52,562 nt of DNA from Bacteroidales bacterium (GTDB lineage: Bacteria; Bacteroidota; Bacteroidia; Bacteroidales; CAIWKO01), in contig JALOBU010000020.1 of NCBI GenBank assembly GCA_023228145.1, positions 1 to 52,562 on the forward strand, read 5' to 3'. The notes under the pieces are model-generated. The model was not told where the DNA came from. It saw only the letters and a list, made by a program, of their open reading frames with translations, and made no database searches. Positions 50,405 to 52,562 of the stretch are shown piece by piece. The translations under genes and the position numbers were made by a program. How positions within the stretch are numbered: position 1 is the first letter of the stretch; the number at the start of each line of letters is the position of its first letter.

Positions 50405-51631
50405 TTAGTTTGTAATATGCGTAAAGGTGTCTGATTTTATCCGATAAGTTTTTGAAAGCCATTTTAAAAGCTCCTGATGGGTAATGCCTCGTTTAACAAT
50501 GTTTCCGTATTTATCAATCAATACAGCTAGTGGAATGTAGTCAACAGCATAATCTTTCACAACGGGTGAATCCCACCCAAGCATATCACCAACATGAACC
50601 CAGTTAATTTTGTTCTGACGTACGGCATTTTCCCATGCATAACGGTTATTGTCAAGAGACACGGCATATATCTCGAATCCTTTAGTTCGGTATGTTTTGT
50701 GTATCCATTTAAATTCTGCTATAATATCCGTACAATTATCGCTGGCGCCGGCCCAAAAAAATACAAGCATAGGGCGTCCTTTAAACGAAGATAATGGTTG
50801 AATATTTCCTCCGATATTTTTTATTCTGATGTCGGGAGCCATCATCCCTGAATCAAGTTTCGAAAGATTTTTGGCAATTTCGGATTTAAAATTTTCAATA
50901 TTTTTAACTCTTTCATGCAATTCAAGTACGTACCCGTTATTAGTATAAATAGGAGAAAGAGTGCTATCAAGTAATTTAAAATAATTAAAATGGTCGCGTT
51001 CATTTAATATTTTTTGTTGTCCAAAAATCTGGTATAAAGCAATTAGCGATGCCAGAGAATGAGGGTTATCCTTAATAAATCGTTGGACATGTTTGCGCTG
51101 ATTATTGAAAATCTCTTTGTAAAGAGAGTCGTGTAGCGTTTTTAACTGAAAAAAATTGTTGCTGTCTTTATACTGAATTTGTACTTTCAATAATGAATCA
51201 GCCTTGTGATAGTTTTTGCGCGTAAATTCATTCAGCTGCCATAACAGTTCGGAGCCGGGTGACCCGGAAACCTGATATTCTTTCGCAAGTTGACGTGCAT
51301 TACCGGTAATTCCAACCTGTTCCCCTTCGTTTATAAGCAATGTGATAAAATTGTCTTTACTAAGCTGCAAAAGGTAAAAGCTAATTTCTTTAGTTTTACA
51401 GGAAAATGTAAATTCCCCGTTCTCGTTGATAATAGTAGAATCCATTACATTTAAACTGTCAACTTTCAGCGCAGATAATATTATTTTATCTGAATTGGTG
51501 TTTTTAAGCTTTCCATGAATAGTAAATTTTCCCGAAAGCTTGTTTTCATTATTGTTGCACCCTAAAAAAAACAAGGCCATGAATGTCAGCCACATCATAG
51601 TAACAGCTGTAATTTTTTGCCTGGGAAACAT
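50405..51631 (-). CDS. DUF4369/TlpA-like lipoprotein lacking one active-site cysteine
   Basis: A 408-residue lipoprotein (lipobox FFLGC, C25). The N-terminal part (about 33-115: GKFTIHGKLKNTNSDKIILSAL) resembles DUF4369; a helical middle precedes a thioredoxin-like domain (about 262-400: GMMAPDIRIKNIGGNIQPLSSFKGRPML). The usual WCxxC is WAGASDNC (W293-C300): the first redox cysteine is Ser297 and only C300 remains. Such a protein cannot form the usual active-site disulfide, so it may be a monothiol or a binding protein. The next gene upstream on this strand encodes a small membrane protein (23-nt gap). Confidence 0.83.
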   Translation of the reverse strand: MFPRQKITAVTMMWLTFMALFFLGCNNNENKLSGKFTIHGKLKNTNSDKIILSALKVDSLNVMDSTIINENGEFTFSCKTKEISFYLLQLSKDNFITLLINEGEQVGITGNARQLAKEYQVSGSPGSELLWQLNEFTRKNYHKADSLLKVQIQYKDSNNFFQLKTLHDSLYKEIFNNQRKHVQRFIKDNPHSLASLIALYQIFGQQKILNERDHFNYFKLLDSTLSPIYTNNGYVLELHERVKNIENFKSEIAKNLSKLDSGMMAPDIRIKNIGGNIQPLSSFKGRPMLVFFWAGASDNCTDIIAEFKWIHKTYRTKGFEIYAVSLDNNRYAWENAVRQNKINWVHVGDMLGWDSPVVKDYAVDYIPLAVLIDKYGNIVKRGITHQELLKWLSKTYRIKSDTFTHITN

Positions 51632-51654
51632 AATTATTTACCTTTTAGTGGTGT

Positions 51655-52227
51655 TTAAAAAACAGGTTTTTTGGGTGTAAAAGTAATTATCAGGGTGCCT
51701 ATACGGTTGTCGAGGCCCATAACAGGACAAATGGAGATTACATTACCGTCGTTATCAATACGCGAAGCTACTTCGTTAATCTGGTGCAATTCAGATGTAA
51801 CAGTTCCGGGGTAAACATTCCCCTCATACTTTTTGTCGGTTGAAACGACTACAATACCGTCATTTTTTATTACGGAAATTACATTAAAATCTGCTGCTTT
51901 AACCAAATTGGTCATATATGTGCTGACCTGTTCCATATTTTCGCGCAGCATCTCTGAACGAACAGCCCAGGAAAAAACACGTGTTAGCAAAGCGATATAG
52001 GTTTTATTGTTGCTGTCAATAGCATCATTGGCCAAAGTTTTAATATTGTTTAATTCGGTTTCGTGTTGCTTTTTCAGGGTTTTAATTTCCGATTGTTTCC
52101 AAAAATAAACAATCAGGGGGATAATTATTAACAGCGCAATAATAATTATAGATGTGATAGCCTGAGCGCTCAGATTTTTTTTCTTTTTCTGGGCGGTAGT
52201 TTCTAATTCATTTATTTTTTCTGGCAT
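51655..52227 (-). CDS. Small membrane-anchored sensor-like protein
   Basis: A 190-residue protein not assigned to a known family. A Lys-rich N-terminus (KKKKNL) precedes one membrane segment (about 23-41) and a coiled-coil-like stretch (LKKQHETELNNIKTLANDAI). The C-terminal domain (about 85-185), with VISVIKNDGIVVVSTDKKYEGNVYP and DNDGNVISICPVMGLDNRIGTLIITF, resembles the extracytoplasmic Cache/PAS-like sensors of kinases and chemoreceptors. No output domain is attached. The ATG at 52227 is used; the longer frame begins with TTG. Confidence 0.65.
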   Translation of the reverse strand: MPEKINELETTAQKKKKNLSAQAITSIIIIALLIIIPLIVYFWKQSEIKTLKKQHETELNNIKTLANDAIDSNNKTYIALLTRVFSWAVRSEMLRENMEQVSTYMTNLVKAADFNVISVIKNDGIVVVSTDKKYEGNVYPGTVTSELHQINEVASRIDNDGNVISICPVMGLDNRIGTLIITFTPKKPVF

Positions 52228-52351
52228 AATGTTCTTTTTTTTACAAATATACAAACGAATTTTATGGTAAACGATATATCCCGGGGGGCTAATTGTTATT
52301 ATTAAAAACAAAACTCCATAATTTTAAATTATTTGAAACATATAAACCCCT

Positions 52352-52379
52352 TTTGTAATGAATAAATTTTGTATTTTTG
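52352..52379 (+). promoter_or_regulatory. tRNA-Cys promoter
   Basis: TTTG (52352-52355) precedes TATTTTTG (52372-52379) by 16 nt. The -7 box ends 10 nt before the mature tRNA 5' end, matching the tRNA-Lys layout. Confidence 0.55.
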
Positions 52380-52389
52380 CATTTTAAAT

Positions 52390-52460
52390 GGTACTATGGC
52401 CGAGTGGCTAGGCAGAGGTCTGCAAAACCTCGTACAGCGGTTCGAATCCGCTTGGTACCT
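52390..52460 (+). tRNA. tRNA-Cys (anticodon GCA)
   Basis: A complete cloverleaf of 71 nt. The acceptor stem GGTACTA pairs with TGGTACC with one T-G wobble. The anticodon arm is GAGGT-CTGCAAA-ACCTC, giving GCA. The T-arm is AGCGG-TTCGAAT-CCGCT. The discriminator is T, as expected for tRNA-Cys; CCA is not encoded. Confidence 0.96.
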
Positions 52461-52562
52461 CAAAAGTGTATTGAAAATCAGATAGTTACAACGAATAAAC
52501 CAACGATTTTATTCCTGATTTTTAAAAAAATTGCCCCTGTTTCTTACTAGGATGAAAAAGAA

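Noticed and set aside
1..52562. CRISPR arrays, insertion sequences, prophage or known defence modules
   Set aside because: No regularly spaced repeats, transposase, integrase or defence-type genes were seen; the gene content is housekeeping and envelope functions.

Overview
This window looks like a chromosomal segment of a member of the Bacteroidota, probably an uncultured or environmental lineage near the Bacteroidales. The sequence is AT-rich. It encodes the gliding-motility lipoprotein GldH, a choice-of-anchor L surface protein, a very short ATP synthase epsilon subunit, a RecQ with a long C-terminus and many short lipoproteins. The promoter elements fit TTTG or TTG about 19 nt upstream of TAnnTTTG, the Bacteroidota primary-sigma signature, and almost no gene has a Shine-Dalgarno sequence (corA and the methyltransferase gene are exceptions). 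The gene content is largely housekeeping. I see no transposase, integrase, phage module, CRISPR array or rRNA.

Layout. 1-5.4 kb: the 5' part of a large secreted adhesin-like gene (minus strand, running off the left edge), pbpC, an exported DUF362 iron-sulfur protein and dtd. 5.5-13.1 kb: class I fumarase, an outer-membrane orphan, then the minus-strand run gldH-uvrC-serpin-methyltransferase with coding overlaps. 13.1-19.4 kb: RNase H on plus, then a long minus-strand run of glycosyltransferase, mutS2, exported thioredoxin, DUF6132, UbiA-type prenyltransferase and ArsR. 19.6-24.6 kb: glutamine synthetase, tRNA-Lys(CTT) with a clear terminator, queG-ruvB, and a divergent universal stress protein. 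24.6-29.5 kb: a SPOR-domain protein, a secreted orphan, and an atpD-atpC-fba operon. 29.6-33.9 kb: ribF, LRR and SH3-like secreted proteins, corA, and a convergent osmC-thioesterase pair. 34-38.3 kb: an overlapping histidine kinase/response regulator pair, a sugar MFS transporter and a ZIP metal transporter. 38.4-46 kb: mazG, a divergent PagL-like lipid A deacylase, the recQ-Skp-like-MORN run and a TMTC-like membrane glycosyltransferase with TPRs. 46-52.5 kb: a solitary PstS-like lipoprotein, a second histidine kinase coupled to a LysE exporter, lpxH, a DUF4369/TlpA-like lipoprotein, a small membrane sensor-like protein and tRNA-Cys(GCA).

Themes. Envelope biogenesis and maintenance (pbpC, lpxH, PagL-like, Skp-like, SPOR, gldH, serpin) recurs throughout. 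DNA maintenance genes (uvrC, mutS2, ruvB, recQ, rnhA, mazG) are scattered among them. The most interesting signals are regulatory or structural rather than a new gene system: a perfect 15-bp inverted repeat with loxP-like arms between recQ and the TMTC-like gene, a bulged 13-bp hairpin plus a 12-bp palindrome in the largest gene-free gap, palindromes sitting on promoters, and promoter -7 boxes so close to start codons that leaderless transcripts are suggested. Protein-level oddities include a TlpA-like protein lacking one redox cysteine, a Sec-type signal on an iron-sulfur protein, and a kinase with a duplicated sensor module.
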